From Streptococcus mitis SK564 (lineage in GTDB: Bacteria > Bacillota > Bacilli > Lactobacillales > Streptococcaceae), in the NCBI RefSeq assembly GCF_000148525.1, contig NZ_AEDU01000015.1, forward strand, positions 1 to 64,000: a stretch of 64,000 nt of DNA, written 5' to 3'. How positions within the stretch are numbered: position 1 is the first letter of the stretch; each line of letters begins with the position of its first letter. Both the position numbers and the translations under genes were made by a program. The notes below the pieces were generated by a model. It had not been told where the DNA came from, searched no databases, and saw only the letters and a list, made by a program, of their open reading frames with translations. Shown one piece after another: positions 29,003 to 37,977 of this stretch.

Positions 29003-29040
29003 ATAGAACTTTCTCTCCATGAGGAGAAGGTTCTTTTGGG
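29003..29040 (+). terminator. Partial terminator between amiA and amiC
   Basis: AGAACTTTCTCTCC, loop ATGA and GGAGAAGGTTCT pair with a small bulge, then TTTTG. Such a hairpin would let some polymerase pass and give more receptor than channel transcript. Confidence 0.7.
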
Positions 29041-29058
29041 ATTTTTAAAGGAAATGAT

Positions 29059-30555
29059 ATGAAAAAATATATTTTTATGCGTGTTTTGCGGTCATTGGTT
29101 TCTATCTTCTTAGTAACAACCTTGACTTACACGATTATCTATACAATGGTTCCTCGAAAATTGATTTTCAAACAGGATACCAACTATAACAAGATTGCGA
29201 CAACTGCTGATAAACGAGATAACTATGAGAATACTGTTTATGAGCGTATGGGCTATATCGAGTACTACGATACCAAAGAGTTGCAAGAAAAAGCTAGCCA
29301 GATGGATGCTTCTGTAACAGTTGAAGCCAATGACACCAACAAGGCTATCTATGAAAAATACATCAAACAAATCGGTCATGGTTGGACCTTGGGGGAATTT
29401 ACTGAAAGTGGCCAATTCTACGCTACTCGTGAAATCCCGATTTTTGAACGTGTTTTTCACTTCTATGCTAACTTGATTGACATTGACCATACAAATAAAA
29501 TTCAAGACCCTGAGAATCCAGACTTGAAACGTTACCTTCGTTTTGAAAATGATCCAGCTATCGGATGGTCCTTGGTTGGTTCAGGAACTAAACACAAATA
29601 TCTCTTGTACTTCAACAGTCAGTTCCCATTTGTGCATCAAAACTTTGTGAACATTAATTTAGGTGACTCTTATCCAACCTATGCTAATAGCCCTGTTTTA
29701 CAGGTTATTACTCAAGGACAAGGGCAAACAAAAACATCTCAAGTTCAGTTCCCAACAGGTAAGAAAACTTCTTCTGTAAATATTTACTCAAGAACCTACA
29801 AATCACCTAGTCAGGCTGACTCTCGTGAAGTGGCTAACTATGGGAAAGATGATCCATATACTGCAACTGAAAGTAACTACCAATATCCTTCTATGATTGC
29901 TAGCTCTGCAGTCGTTGGATTGATTGGTTTGGTGATTTCTTATGCGATTGCCGTGCCACTTGGTTCAGCTATGGCTCGCTTCAAGAATACTTGGATTGAT
30001 AGCTTTTCAACAGGGGCTTTGACCTTCTTGATGGCTCTTCCAACAATTGCCTTGGTTTATATCGTTCGTTTGGCTGGTTCTTCAATCGGTTTGCCAGATT
30101 CATTCCCTATCTTGGGTGCTGGAGATTGGCGTTCGTATGTTTTACCAGCAGTTATCCTTGGTTTGTTGGGTGCTCCTGGTACAGCCATTTGGATTCGTCG
30201 TTATATGATTGACTTGCAATCACAGGACTTTGTTCGTTTTGCTCGTGCAAAAGGTTTGTCTGAAAAAGAAATTTCAAACAAACACATCTTTAAAAATGCC
30301 ATGGTTCCACTGGTTTCAGGAATTCCTGGTGCTGTTATCGGGGTTATCGGTGGTGCAACCCTTACTGAAACAGTCTTCGCCTTCCCAGGTATGGGTAAAA
30401 TGTTGATTGACTCTGTAAAAGCATCTAATAACTCTATGGTCGTAGGTCTTGTCTTCATCTTTACATGTATTTCTATCTTCTCACTTCTTTTGGGAGATAT
30501 TTGGATGACGATTATTGACCCACGTATTAAATTGACTGAGAAAGGAGGCAAATAA
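29059..30555 (+). CDS. amiC: Oligopeptide ABC transporter permease AmiC
   Basis: 498 residues. It has an N-terminal membrane segment (about 9-31), a large extracytoplasmic insert of about 240 residues, and a C-terminal BPD_transp_1 core with five segments. The coupling-loop motif ([20 protein letters not shown]-like) contacts the ATPases. The large insert is typical of streptococcal AmiC. AAAGGAAATG precedes the start. It touches amiD by one base. Confidence 0.94.
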   Translation: MKKYIFMRVLRSLVSIFLVTTLTYTIIYTMVPRKLIFKQDTNYNKIATTADKRDNYENTVYERMGYIEYYDTKELQEKASQMDASVTVEANDTNKAIYEKYIKQIGHGWTLGEFTESGQFYATREIPIFERVFHFYANLIDIDHTNKIQDPENPDLKRYLRFENDPAIGWSLVGSGTKHKYLLYFNSQFPFVHQNFVNINLGDSYPTYANSPVLQVITQGQGQTKTSQVQFPTGKKTSSVNIYSRTYKSPSQADSREVANYGKDDPYTATESNYQYPSMIASSAVVGLIGLVISYAIAVPLGSAMARFKNTWIDSFSTGALTFLMALPTIALVYIVRLAGSSIGLPDSFPILGAGDWRSYVLPAVILGLLGAPGTAIWIRRYMIDLQSQDFVRFARAKGLSEKEISNKHIFKNAMVPLVSGIPGAVIGVIGGATLTETVFAFPGMGKMLIDSVKASNNSMVVGLVFIFTCISIFSLLLGDIWMTIIDPRIKLTEKGGK

Positions 30556-31481
30556 TGTCTACAATCGATAAAGAAAAATTTCAGTTTGTAAAACGTGACG
30601 ATTTTGCCTCTGAAGCCATTGATGCGCCAGCTTATTCATACTGGGGTTCAGTGTTTAGACAATTTATGAAGAAAAAATCAACTGTAGTTATGTTGGGAAT
30701 CTTGGTAGCTATCATTTTGATGAGTTTCATCTACCCAATGTTTTCTAAGTTTGATTTCAATGATGTCAGCAAGGTAAACGACTTTAGTGCTCGTTATATC
30801 AAGCCAAATGCTGAGCATTGGTTCGGTACTGACAGTAACGGTAAATCGCTCTTTGACGGTGTCTGGTTCGGAGCTCGTAACTCTATCCTCATTTCTGTGA
30901 TTGCGACAGTGATTAACTTGGTTATCGGTGTCTTTGTCGGTGGTATTTGGGGAATTTCAAAATCAGTTGACCGCGTGATGATGGAAGTTTATAACGTCAT
31001 CTCAAACATCCCATCTCTTTTGATTGTCATTGTCTTGACTTACTCAATCGGAGCTGGATTCTGGAATCTGATTTTTGCTATGAGTGTGACAACATGGATT
31101 GGGATTGCCTTCATGATCCGTGTGCAAATCTTGCGTTATCGTGACTTGGAATACAACTTGGCATCACGCACTTTGGGAACACCAACCTTGAAGATTGTTG
31201 CCAAAAATATTATGCCACAATTGGTATCTGTTATTGTGACAACCATGACTCAGATGCTTCCAAGCTTTATCTCATACGAAGCCTTCTTGTCATTCTTCGG
31301 TCTTGGATTACCGATTACAGTACCAAGTTTGGGTCGTTTGATTTCGGATTATTCACAAAACGTAACAACTAATGCTTACTTGTTCTGGATTCCATTGACA
31401 ACTCTTGTCTTGGTATCCTTGTCCCTTTTCGTAGTTGGTCAAAACTTAGCGGATGCTAGTGATCCACGTACACATAGATAG
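30555..31481 (+). CDS. amiD: Oligopeptide ABC transporter permease AmiD
   Basis: 308 residues with six membrane segments. An OppC-like N-terminal segment is followed by the permease core and the EAA-like coupling loop near [39 protein letters not shown] is the usual OppC/DppC motif before the core. It is paired with AmiC to form the channel. AAAGGAGG precedes the ATG at the amiC stop. Confidence 0.94.
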   Translation: MSTIDKEKFQFVKRDDFASEAIDAPAYSYWGSVFRQFMKKKSTVVMLGILVAIILMSFIYPMFSKFDFNDVSKVNDFSARYIKPNAEHWFGTDSNGKSLFDGVWFGARNSILISVIATVINLVIGVFVGGIWGISKSVDRVMMEVYNVISNIPSLLIVIVLTYSIGAGFWNLIFAMSVTTWIGIAFMIRVQILRYRDLEYNLASRTLGTPTLKIVAKNIMPQLVSVIVTTMTQMLPSFISYEAFLSFFGLGLPITVPSLGRLISDYSQNVTTNAYLFWIPLTTLVLVSLSLFVVGQNLADASDPRTHR

Positions 31482-31489
31482 GAGTAGAA

Positions 31490-32557
31490 ATGACAAAAGA
31501 AAAAAATGTAATTTTGACTGCTCGCGATATTGTCGTGGAATTTGACGTTCGTGACAAAGTATTGACAGCCATTCGCGGCGTTTCTCTTGAACTAGTTGAA
31601 GGAGAAGTATTAGCCTTGGTAGGTGAGTCAGGATCAGGAAAATCTGTTTTGACAAAGACCTTCACAGGTATGCTTGAAGAAAATGGTCGCATTGCCCAAG
31701 GTAGTATTGACTACCGTGGTCAAGATTTGACAGCTCTATCTTCTCACAAGGATTGGGAACAAATTCGTGGCGCTAAGATTGCGACTATCTTCCAAGATCC
31801 AATGACTAGTTTGGACCCAATTAAAACAATTGGTAGTCAGATTACAGAAGTTATTGTAAAACACCAAGGAAAAACAGCTAAAGAAGCGAAAGAATTGGCC
31901 ATTGACTACATGAATAAGGTTGGGATTCCAGACGCAGATAGACGTTTTGATGAATACCCATTCCAATATTCTGGAGGAATGCGTCAACGTATCGTTATTG
32001 CGATTGCCCTTGCCTGCCGACCTGATGTCTTGATCTGTGATGAGCCAACGACTGCCTTGGATGTGACCATCCAAGCTCAGATTATTGATTTGCTCAAATC
32101 ATTACAAAACGAGTACCATTTCACAACAATCTTTATCACTCACGACCTTGGTGTGGTGGCAAGTATTGCGGATAAGGTAGCGGTTATGTATGCAGGAGAA
32201 ATCGTTGAGTATGGAACTGTTGAGGAAGTCTTCTATGACCCTCGCCATCCATATACATGGAGTCTATTGTCTAGCTTGCCTCAGCTTGCTGATGATAAAG
32301 GGGATCTTTACTCAATCCCAGGAACACCTCCGTCACTTTATACTGACCTGAAAGGGGATGCCTTTGCCTTGCGTTCTGACTATGCAATGCAGATTGACTT
32401 CGAACAAAAAGCTCCTCAATTCTCAGTATCAGAGACACATTGGGCTAAAACTTGGCTACTTCATGAGGATGCTCCAAAAGTAGAAAAACCAGCTGTGATT
32501 GCAAATCTCCATGATAAGATTCGTGAAAAAATGGGATTTGCCCATCTGGCTGACTAG
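31490..32557 (+). CDS. amiE: Oligopeptide ABC transporter ATPase AmiE
   Basis: 355 residues. Walker [13 protein letters not shown], signature [12 protein letters not shown] and Walker [14 protein letters not shown] are complete, and an oligopeptide/dipeptide C-terminal domain (from about 240) follows. It forms a heterodimer with AmiF to power uptake. It begins 8 nt after amiD and ends 10 nt before amiF. Confidence 0.95.
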   Translation: MTKEKNVILTARDIVVEFDVRDKVLTAIRGVSLELVEGEVLALVGESGSGKSVLTKTFTGMLEENGRIAQGSIDYRGQDLTALSSHKDWEQIRGAKIATIFQDPMTSLDPIKTIGSQITEVIVKHQGKTAKEAKELAIDYMNKVGIPDADRRFDEYPFQYSGGMRQRIVIAIALACRPDVLICDEPTTALDVTIQAQIIDLLKSLQNEYHFTTIFITHDLGVVASIADKVAVMYAGEIVEYGTVEEVFYDPRHPYTWSLLSSLPQLADDKGDLYSIPGTPPSLYTDLKGDAFALRSDYAMQIDFEQKAPQFSVSETHWAKTWLLHEDAPKVEKPAVIANLHDKIREKMGFAHLAD

Positions 32558-32567
32558 GAGGAAGGAA

Positions 32568-33494
32568 ATGTCTGAAAAATTAGTAGAAATCAAAGATTTA
32601 GAAATTTCCTTCGGTGAAGGAAGTAAGAAGTTTGTCGCAGTTAAAAATGCCAACTTCTTTATCAACAAGGGAGAAACTTTTTCGCTTGTAGGTGAGTCAG
32701 GTAGTGGAAAAACCACTATTGGTCGTGCGATAATCGGTCTAAATGATACAAGTAATGGTGATATTATTTTTGATGGTCAAAAGATTAATGGTAAGAAATC
32801 GCGTGAACAAGCTGCGGAATTGATTCGTCGAATCCAGATGATTTTCCAAGACCCTGCAGCAAGTTTGAATGAACGTGCCACTGTTGATTATATTATTTCT
32901 GAAGGTCTTTACAATCACCGTCTGTTTAAGGATGAAGAAGAACGTAAAGAGAAAGTTAAAAATATTATCCGTGAAGTAGGTCTTCTTGCTGAGCATTTGA
33001 CTCGTTATCCTCATGAGTTTTCAGGTGGTCAACGTCAACGTATCGGTATTGCCCGTGCCTTGGTCATGCAACCAGACTTTGTTATTGCGGATGAGCCAAT
33101 TTCCGCCTTGGACGTTTCTGTGCGTGCCCAAGTCTTAAACTTGCTTAAAAAATTCCAAAAAGAGCTCGGTTTGACCTATCTCTTCATCGCCCATGATTTG
33201 TCGGTCGTTCGCTTTATTTCAGATCGTATCGCAGTTATTTACAAGGGTGTTATTGTAGAGGTTGCAGAAACAGAAGAATTGTTTAACAATCCAATTCACC
33301 CATATACTCAAGCCTTGCTTTCAGCGGTACCAATTCCAGACCCAATCTTGGAACGTAAGAAGGTCTTGAAGGTTTACGACCCAAGTCAACACGACTATGA
33401 GACTGATAAACCATCCATGGTTGAAATCCGTCCAGGTCACTATGTTTGGGCCAACCAAGCCGAATTGGCACGTTACCAACAAGGGTTAAACTAA
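32568..33494 (+). CDS. amiF: Oligopeptide ABC transporter ATPase AmiF
   Basis: 308 residues. Walker [12 protein letters not shown], signature [12 protein letters not shown] and Walker [13 protein letters not shown] are intact. GGAGGAAGGAA precedes the ATG at 32568; an in-frame ATG at 32499 lies inside amiE and lacks such a site. Last gene of the ami operon; a strong terminator follows. Confidence 0.95.
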   Translation: MSEKLVEIKDLEISFGEGSKKFVAVKNANFFINKGETFSLVGESGSGKTTIGRAIIGLNDTSNGDIIFDGQKINGKKSREQAAELIRRIQMIFQDPAASLNERATVDYIISEGLYNHRLFKDEEERKEKVKNIIREVGLLAEHLTRYPHEFSGGQRQRIGIARALVMQPDFVIADEPISALDVSVRAQVLNLLKKFQKELGLTYLFIAHDLSVVRFISDRIAVIYKGVIVEVAETEELFNNPIHPYTQALLSAVPIPDPILERKKVLKVYDPSQHDYETDKPSMVEIRPGHYVWANQAELARYQQGLN

Positions 33495-33498
33495 GAAT

Positions 33499-33548
33499 GG
33501 TTTTATAATTTCCATGTCAACTTTTATGGAAATTATAAACCTTTTTTC
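33499..33548 (+). terminator. ami operon terminator
   Basis: GGTTTTATAATTTCCAT pairs with ATGGAAATTATAAACC (33526-33541), followed by T6. The stem is long and AT-rich. Confidence 0.9.
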
Positions 33549-33627
33549 GTTGGACTGATTTGAAAGTCTTTAAAAGCTTCCTGAAAGAATTTTCGAAAGA
33601 AATAGAATTCTTAGAAAATCATTGAAT

Positions 33628-33734
33628 TATAGTGAGATGAAATAAAATCTGAACAACTTGATTAGGAAAGTCAAATTAATTTCTAGAAAAGGTTTAGAAG
33701 TCGCGGCGTATTACTCTAGCTTCAATCTACTATA
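33628..33734 (+). repeat. RUP element (repeat unit of pneumococcus)
   Basis: Exactly 107 bp from TATAGTGAGATGAAA to TTCAATCTACTATA, which are imperfect terminal inverted repeats. The internal GGAAAGTCAAATTAATTTC and TTTAGAAG blocks match the RUP consensus as I recall it. RUPs are non-autonomous and thought to be mobilised by IS630-Spn1. A BOX element starts five bases further on. Bases 33549-33627 hold nothing I can recognise. Confidence 0.82.
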
Positions 33735-33739
33735 GTCTA

Positions 33740-33852
33740 ATACTCTTCGAAAATCTCTTCAAACCACGTCAGCTCTATCTGCCACCTCAAAACAGTGTTT
33801 TGAGCAACCTGAGGTTAGCTTCCTAGTTAGCTTTTTGATTTTCATTGAGTCT
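33740..33852 (+). repeat. BOX element, 113 bp
   Basis: ATACTCTTCGAAAATCTC (boxA), a short boxB with CAAAACAGTGTTTTGAG and boxC ending GAGTCT. It is the same length and subtype as the element at 41333, and the pair brackets the malolactic/trpX block. Confidence 0.93.
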
Positions 33853-33865
33853 AATATCTACAATG

Positions 33866-33908
33866 TAAAAAACTCTAGCTATCAGTTCATTGATAGTTAG
33901 AGTTTTTT
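33866..33908. terminator. Bidirectional terminator at the mleR 3' end
   Basis: AAAACTCTAGCTATCA pairs with TGATAGTTAGAGTTTT around GTTCAT. An A-run on one side and T-run on the other make it work in both directions; it ends mleR on the minus strand. Confidence 0.88.
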
Positions 33909-34787
33909 CTATTCATATGATTTAAGGAGATTAAATAAGGCTTCTACTTCTGATGACGGTGTAGCTGATTTAAGGTAAGCGTAATAAACTGTAAAAGTTA
34001 TCTTATCCTTCGGTATAAGAGGAATTTTTATTAAATCATCATCTTCATCAGAAAGTGCGATATCAGCCAGTAAACTAAGGCCGATCCCTTTCTTTAAAAG
34101 TTCTTTAAGGATGGCAATGTCATCAGTCTTAAAGAATATTTCTGCCTTGTTTTGATGCTTCTGATTAAGCGTTTCAAAAGCTTTCAGGTGAACAAAATGT
34201 TCGTCTAAGAGTATAAAGGATTGATCTACTAATTCTTCAAAAGCGAGGGAAGGAACAGTGGCAAAAGGATGGTTCTTAGATAAAACGACATACAGTTCTT
34301 TATGAAATAGCTCGTGTGTCTCTATTGAAGGATAATTGAGAGGTTCAATCAAACCGAGTAGGCTTGCATTAAGTTCTCCCTTAAGGAGAAGGTTTAATAA
34401 CTCTACGGAGCCACCGCGGATAGGGCGTATCTTTTTTAAAAAATCCAATTTATCCTTTTCGTTTAAGGCAGCAAAGAGATACTGAATGATAATAGGAGGG
34501 AATCCTACAGTAGAGTATTGTGCCAAGGAGCGATTAATTTCTTTGCGAGTAGAAATGACCTCAGGTAAAATCAGTTCTGTATGCTTTAGAAGGATTTGTC
34601 CTTGAGGAGTTAGCTTGAAGGAACGATGCGAGGGGTCATGGTGAATCAATTTGCAGTTAAAGGATTCCTCTAAGCGCTTGATAGCATAAGAAATAGATGG
34701 TTGGCTGACTTTATGTTGTTTTGCTACTTCCGTATAGGATTGAAGCTGGCAGAGGTCATAAAAATATTGTAGATCTTTTAAATTCAT
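33909..34787 (-). CDS. mleR: LysR-family regulator, probable malolactic activator MleR
   Basis: 292 residues. The N-terminal helix-turn-helix (about 1-60: LKDLQYFYDLCQLQSYTEVAKQ, then HKVSQPSISYAIKRLEE) and a periplasmic-binding-like effector domain are typical of LysR regulators. It lies near mleS, as in S. mutans and Lactococcus, where MleR activates malolactic fermentation in response to L-malate and acid. Unlike the usual direct divergence, an XRE regulator gene sits between mleR and mleS. Confidence 0.8.
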   Translation of the reverse strand: MNLKDLQYFYDLCQLQSYTEVAKQHKVSQPSISYAIKRLEESFNCKLIHHDPSHRSFKLTPQGQILLKHTELILPEVISTRKEINRSLAQYSTVGFPPIIIQYLFAALNEKDKLDFLKKIRPIRGGSVELLNLLLKGELNASLLGLIEPLNYPSIETHELFHKELYVVLSKNHPFATVPSLAFEELVDQSFILLDEHFVHLKAFETLNQKHQNKAEIFFKTDDIAILKELLKKGIGLSLLADIALSDEDDDLIKIPLIPKDKITFTVYYAYLKSATPSSEVEALFNLLKSYE

Positions 34788-34914
34788 ATGGGTTTACTTT
34801 CATTAGTTGGAGAAGGAAAATAAGTGGAAAACAGCAGATAAATAATTTTTATCCGTATCCTACAATTTGACTATACGAGTATTCACCAGTTAAAATGTAA
34901 GTGAGTCAGGGATA

Positions 34915-35265
34915 TCAAAGATTATCTAAGATACTCTCAAAAATGACCAACATCTTTTCTCGTTTATCAATAGGGAGCTGTTTAATCTTCATGTTGATTC
35001 TTTTGAGTGAAAGATTGTCACTCTTATCAGAGGTTGATTCAAGGCTATCAAAATTGAAAAATTCCTCTGGGGTCATTTCTAGGGCGTCAATCACTTTTTC
35101 AAGACTGTGAATGGTCAGATTCACATTTTGGTTTTCAAGTTGATTGATATACTTAAGCCCGAGTCCTGCTTGTTCCGAAAGTTCTTCCTGGCTCATTTTA
35201 TTCTGTGTTCGAAAATATTTTACTTTTTGGGAAATATATTGTTGTAAATAGTTTTTAGTTGTCAT
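34915..35265 (-). CDS. XRE-family HTH transcriptional regulator
   Basis: 116 residues. The helix-turn-helix spans about residues 18-65 (MSQEELSEQAGLGLKYINQLEN). The C-terminal 50 residues are charged and of no known domain. The ATG at 35265 is used; the TTG at 35280 has no support. No Shine-Dalgarno is visible, and an inverted repeat (35261-35292) overlaps the start, suggesting autorepression. Its target beyond itself is unknown; divergence from mleS suggests it may also affect that gene. Confidence 0.75.
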   Translation of the reverse strand: MTTKNYLQQYISQKVKYFRTQNKMSQEELSEQAGLGLKYINQLENQNVNLTIHSLEKVIDALEMTPEEFFNFDSLESTSDKSDNLSLKRINMKIKQLPIDKREKMLVIFESILDNL

Positions 35266-35292
35266 ATAAATAGAATACAAGTTTTATATGAC
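35261..35292. promoter_or_regulatory. Candidate operator at the XRE gene start
   Basis: GTCATATAAA (35261-35270) and TTTATATGAC (35283-35292) are a perfect ten-base inverted repeat with a 12-nt spacer. It covers the start codon and the likely -10 region of the XRE gene. Confidence 0.55.
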
Positions 35293-35455
35293 AAAAAAAC
35301 ACCTTAAAAAATACAAAGTATTACATAACATACCTATATGATATTTATTTTAATTAGGATTGTCAATTTGTATGATTGGTTTATTTTACTCGAAACTTTT
35401 AGTAAAGAGAGATCATCGAGAGTTTGATGAGTTCAGAAATTTATAACATATGAGT

Positions 35456-35515
35456 ATACAATTGTATTATTTACACAACAACGTTTTACGAACAATTCGT
35501 TTCATGTGGTATAAT
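35456..35515 (+). promoter_or_regulatory. mleS promoter with two palindromes (candidate MleR sites)
   Basis: TGTGG-TATAAT (-10 at 35510-35515) is preceded by ATACAATTGTAT (35456-35467), a perfect palindrome centred near -60, and by ACGAA-CAA-TTCGT (35488-35500) over the -35 region. That is the usual spacing of recognition and activation sites for LysR activators; assignment to MleR is inference. Confidence 0.5.
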
Positions 35516-35538
35516 ATAAGTAAAAAGGAGATTGCACT

Positions 35539-37164
35539 ATGACTGCACATGATATTTTAAACAATCCTTTCCTCAATAAAGGTACTGCTTTTACCTTAGA
35601 GGAGCGAAAGGAACTAGGCCTTATTGGTTTACTGCCACCGTATGTTCAAACGATTGAAGAACAAGCGGCGCAAACTTATGCACAAATGCAAACTAAAGCC
35701 AATGATTTGGAAAAACGTCTTTTCCTAATGGAAATTTTTAATACCAACCGGACTCTTTTCTATTACCTCTTTTCTCAACATTTGGAAGAATTCAATCCAA
35801 TTGTATATGATCCAACCATTGCAGATACGATTGAAGGCTATAGTGATCTTTTTGTAGATCCCCAATATGCGGGATATCTTGATATTAATCATCCTGAAAA
35901 TATTGAAGCTACTTTGAAAAACGCTGCCGGGGGTCGCGAGATTCGTCTCATTGTTGTAACAGATGCAGAAGGAATACTTGGAATTGGCGACTGGGGAACA
36001 AATGGTGTCGATATTTCTGTTGGGAAATTGATGGTCTATACGGCTGCTGCTGGAATCGATCCTTCGATGGTCCTTCCTTTAGTCATTGATGCAGGGACTA
36101 ACCGTGAAGAACTTCGTAACAATCCTAATTACTTAGGAAATCGTCACGAACGGGTCCGCGGAGATCGTTACTACGACTTCATTGACCAATTTGTTCAAAC
36201 AGCAGAACGTCTCTTTCCTAAACTCTACCTTCACTGGGAAGACTTCGGCCGCTTGAATGCTGCCAATATTCTTGAAAAATACCGGAAACAAATTCCGACC
36301 TTTAATGATGATATTCAAGGTACAGGAATCGTTACCTTGGGTGGTATCTTTGGTTCGCTGGATATTAGTGGTGAAAAATTAACAGATCAAGTTTATCTCT
36401 GCTATGGTGGTGGTACTGCGGGTGCAGGAATTGCCTCTCGTGTTCTTCGTGAAATGGTAAGTGAAGGTCTTTCTGAAGAAGAAGCCTATAAACGTTTCTT
36501 TATGGTTGATAAACAAGGTCTTCTCTTTGATGACATGGATGACTTGACACCAGAGCAAAAACCATTTGCTAAGAAACGTGCTGACTTTAGTAACGCAGAT
36601 AAGTTGACTGACCTGCTTGAAGTAGTGAAGACTGTGAAGCCAACCATTCTTGTAGGAACTTCAACTCAGCCTAATACCTTCACTAAAGAAATAGTAGAAG
36701 CTATGTGTGAAAACACAGAACGTCCAATGATCTTCCCTTTGTCAAATCCAACTAAATTGGCAGAAGCTAGTGCCAAAGATTTGATTGAATGGTCAGATGG
36801 AAAAGCTTTTGTCGCAACAGGAATTCCTGCTGATACGGTTTCTTATAAAGGTGTAGACTATGTGATTGGTCAAGCAAATAATGCCCTGATTTACCCAGGT
36901 CTTGGTCTAGGTATGCTGGCTTCTGAAGCAAGTCTTTTGACTGATGAAATGATTGGAGCAGCGGCGCATTCATTAAGTGGTATTGTCAATCCAGGCCAAC
37001 CAGGAGCTCCTGTCTTGCCACCATTCAAGTATGTAGCAGATGTTTCTATTAAAGTGGCAGAAGCAGTTGCTAAAAAAGCACAAGAGCAAGGTCTTGCACG
37101 CGCTAAGGAAACAGATATGGCCAAAGCAGTTCGTGATTTGAAGTGGTATCCAGAGTATAAATAA
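35539..37164 (+). CDS. mleS: Malolactic enzyme
   Basis: 541 residues, the length of S. mutans and Lactococcus malolactic enzymes. The malic N-terminal domain has [17 protein letters not shown] and [18 protein letters not shown], then a NAD-binding domain with [12 protein letters not shown]. It decarboxylates L-malate to L-lactate and CO2, which raises internal pH and, with a malate/lactate carrier, makes ATP. NAD malic enzyme is the close alternative; length and the mleR context favour MleS. The usual malate permease gene mleP is absent downstream. AAAAAGGAG precedes the start. Confidence 0.88.
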   Translation: MTAHDILNNPFLNKGTAFTLEERKELGLIGLLPPYVQTIEEQAAQTYAQMQTKANDLEKRLFLMEIFNTNRTLFYYLFSQHLEEFNPIVYDPTIADTIEGYSDLFVDPQYAGYLDINHPENIEATLKNAAGGREIRLIVVTDAEGILGIGDWGTNGVDISVGKLMVYTAAAGIDPSMVLPLVIDAGTNREELRNNPNYLGNRHERVRGDRYYDFIDQFVQTAERLFPKLYLHWEDFGRLNAANILEKYRKQIPTFNDDIQGTGIVTLGGIFGSLDISGEKLTDQVYLCYGGGTAGAGIASRVLREMVSEGLSEEEAYKRFFMVDKQGLLFDDMDDLTPEQKPFAKKRADFSNADKLTDLLEVVKTVKPTILVGTSTQPNTFTKEIVEAMCENTERPMIFPLSNPTKLAEASAKDLIEWSDGKAFVATGIPADTVSYKGVDYVIGQANNALIYPGLGLGMLASEASLLTDEMIGAAAHSLSGIVNPGQPGAPVLPPFKYVADVSIKVAEAVAKKAQEQGLARAKETDMAKAVRDLKWYPEYK

Positions 37165-37360
37165 TTCATTTCTGCTGCTTATCCTCGGGATACTTGGCTT
37201 ATTTTGGATATGTTAGCAATCTACAGAGTTGGAAAAGTAAAGAGATTGTCGTATTGACTATTGGTTTTAAACAATATAAAATAACTGTCGATTTTTTGTC
37301 CGACTGCCAAGAGTCAGTTTAATACTATACTAAAATCAAAACTCATTATATAATAGTGAT
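37165..37360. other. Non-coding stretch after mleS
   Basis: Between the mleS stop and the IS630 remnant I find no intact gene or clear terminator. A short hydrophobic reading frame (LLILGILGLFW near 37180) could be a worn piece of a transporter, but nothing firm supports that. The last 40 bases, AT-rich with ACTATACTAAAATC, may be the IS end. Confidence 0.4.
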
Positions 37361-37489
37361 ATGAAATCAACCAAAGAAGAAATACAAGCCATCAAAACAC
37401 TTTTAAAAGACTCTAGTACAACTAAATACCATAAAAGTCTTCAAATCGTTCTATTTTGTCTAATGGGCAAATCTTTGAAATTATCCTAA
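37361..37489 (+). pseudogene. IS630-Spn1-type transposase, N-terminal remnant
   Basis: A 42-codon frame begins MKSTKEEIQAIKTLLKDS and continues KYHKSLQIVLF, matching my recollection of the first orf of IS630-Spn1. It then breaks off (LMGKSLKLS, stop) where the intact protein would go on. No further transposase sequence follows. The intact IS is thought to mobilise RUP elements, and a RUP lies 3.6 kb upstream. Confidence 0.68.
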
Positions 37490-37548
37490 AAGAATTGAAA
37501 GCGACCTGAAAGAATTTTCAAAAAAATTTAAAAAATTCTGAAATATTC

Positions 37549-37577
37549 TTGACAGCTAATGAAAAAGGTGGTAAGAT
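37549..37577 (+). promoter_or_regulatory. Promoter of the leader peptide / trpX operon
   Basis: A perfect TTGACA (37549-37554), a 17-nt spacer and TAAGAT (37572-37577). The leader ORF starts 33 nt further on. Confidence 0.8.
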
Positions 37578-37609
37578 AGGAAGCATCAAAAAAGAAAGCA
37601 GAAAAAGAA

Positions 37610-37669
37610 ATGAATAAGAGACAAGCTGTAACGATGAATCAAAACTTTTACTTTAGCTACTTTAGATAG
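37610..37669 (+). CDS. Aromatic-rich leader peptide (19 aa)
   Basis: ATG at 37610 opens MNKRQAVTMNQNFYFSYFR and stops at 37667-37669. Five of the last seven residues before the final Arg are Phe or Tyr. It lies just after a consensus promoter and before a hairpin series that ends in a terminator, upstream of an aromatic amino-acid ABC operon. This is the layout of a ribosome-mediated attenuator. A purine-rich AGAAAAAGAA precedes the ATG, a weak ribosome site. There is no Trp codon, so the sensed amino acid should be Phe and/or Tyr. Confidence 0.68.
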   Translation: MNKRQAVTMNQNFYFSYFR

Positions 37670-37670
37670 T

Positions 37671-37845
37671 GTTTGTAGACATGTCACCATGGATGCAAAC
37701 AGTTCAAGCAATTTGTTTGTATCTATGTGGCTAAGATTTTTGATTGTGGTCCATATAGATGAATATCTAAATGGACTAGCTAAGTTGTAACTTGTTAGAT
37801 TATTTCGAGCATCCGTTTAGGTATTATCTAGGCGGTTTTTTGTTT
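37671..37845 (+). promoter_or_regulatory. Transcription attenuator upstream of the trpX-type operon
   Basis: Hairpin 1 (37671-37700) pairs GTTTGTA with TGCAAAC; hairpin 2 pairs TATCTATGTGG (about 37720) with CCATATAGATG. The terminator pairs CCGTTTAG (37813-37820) with CTAGGCGG (37828-37835), then T6. ATCTAAATGG (37765-37774) can instead pair with CCGTTTAGGT (37813-37822) over ten bases including G-T pairs, forming an antiterminator that excludes the terminator. No T-box motif is present. Confidence 0.7.
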
Positions 37846-37846
37846 T

Positions 37847-37951
37847 ATACTCTTCGAAAATCAAATTCAAACCACGTCAACGTCGCCTTGCCGTACTCAA
37901 GTACAGCCTGCGGCTAGTTTCCTAGTTTGCTCTTTGATTTTCATTGAGTAT
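37847..37951 (+). repeat. BOX element, 105 bp, no boxB
   Basis: ATACTCTTCGAAAATC to GAGTAT with boxA joined to boxC through CCGTACTCAAGTACAG and no boxB unit. It is the same subtype as the elements at 54419 and 57741. It sits between the attenuator and the trpX start, so it is part of the mRNA leader. Confidence 0.93.
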
Positions 37952-37977
37952 TATCTTTTCTGAGAAGGAGTTTCATT

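Noticed and set aside
37165-37360. Truncated malate permease (mleP) after mleS
   Set aside because: A short hydrophobic frame is present, but no recognisable family motif; too weak to annotate.
37549-37845. T-box riboswitch before the trpX-type operon
   Set aside because: The conserved AGGGTGGNACCGCG sequence and a specifier loop are not present; a coding leader peptide explains the region better.
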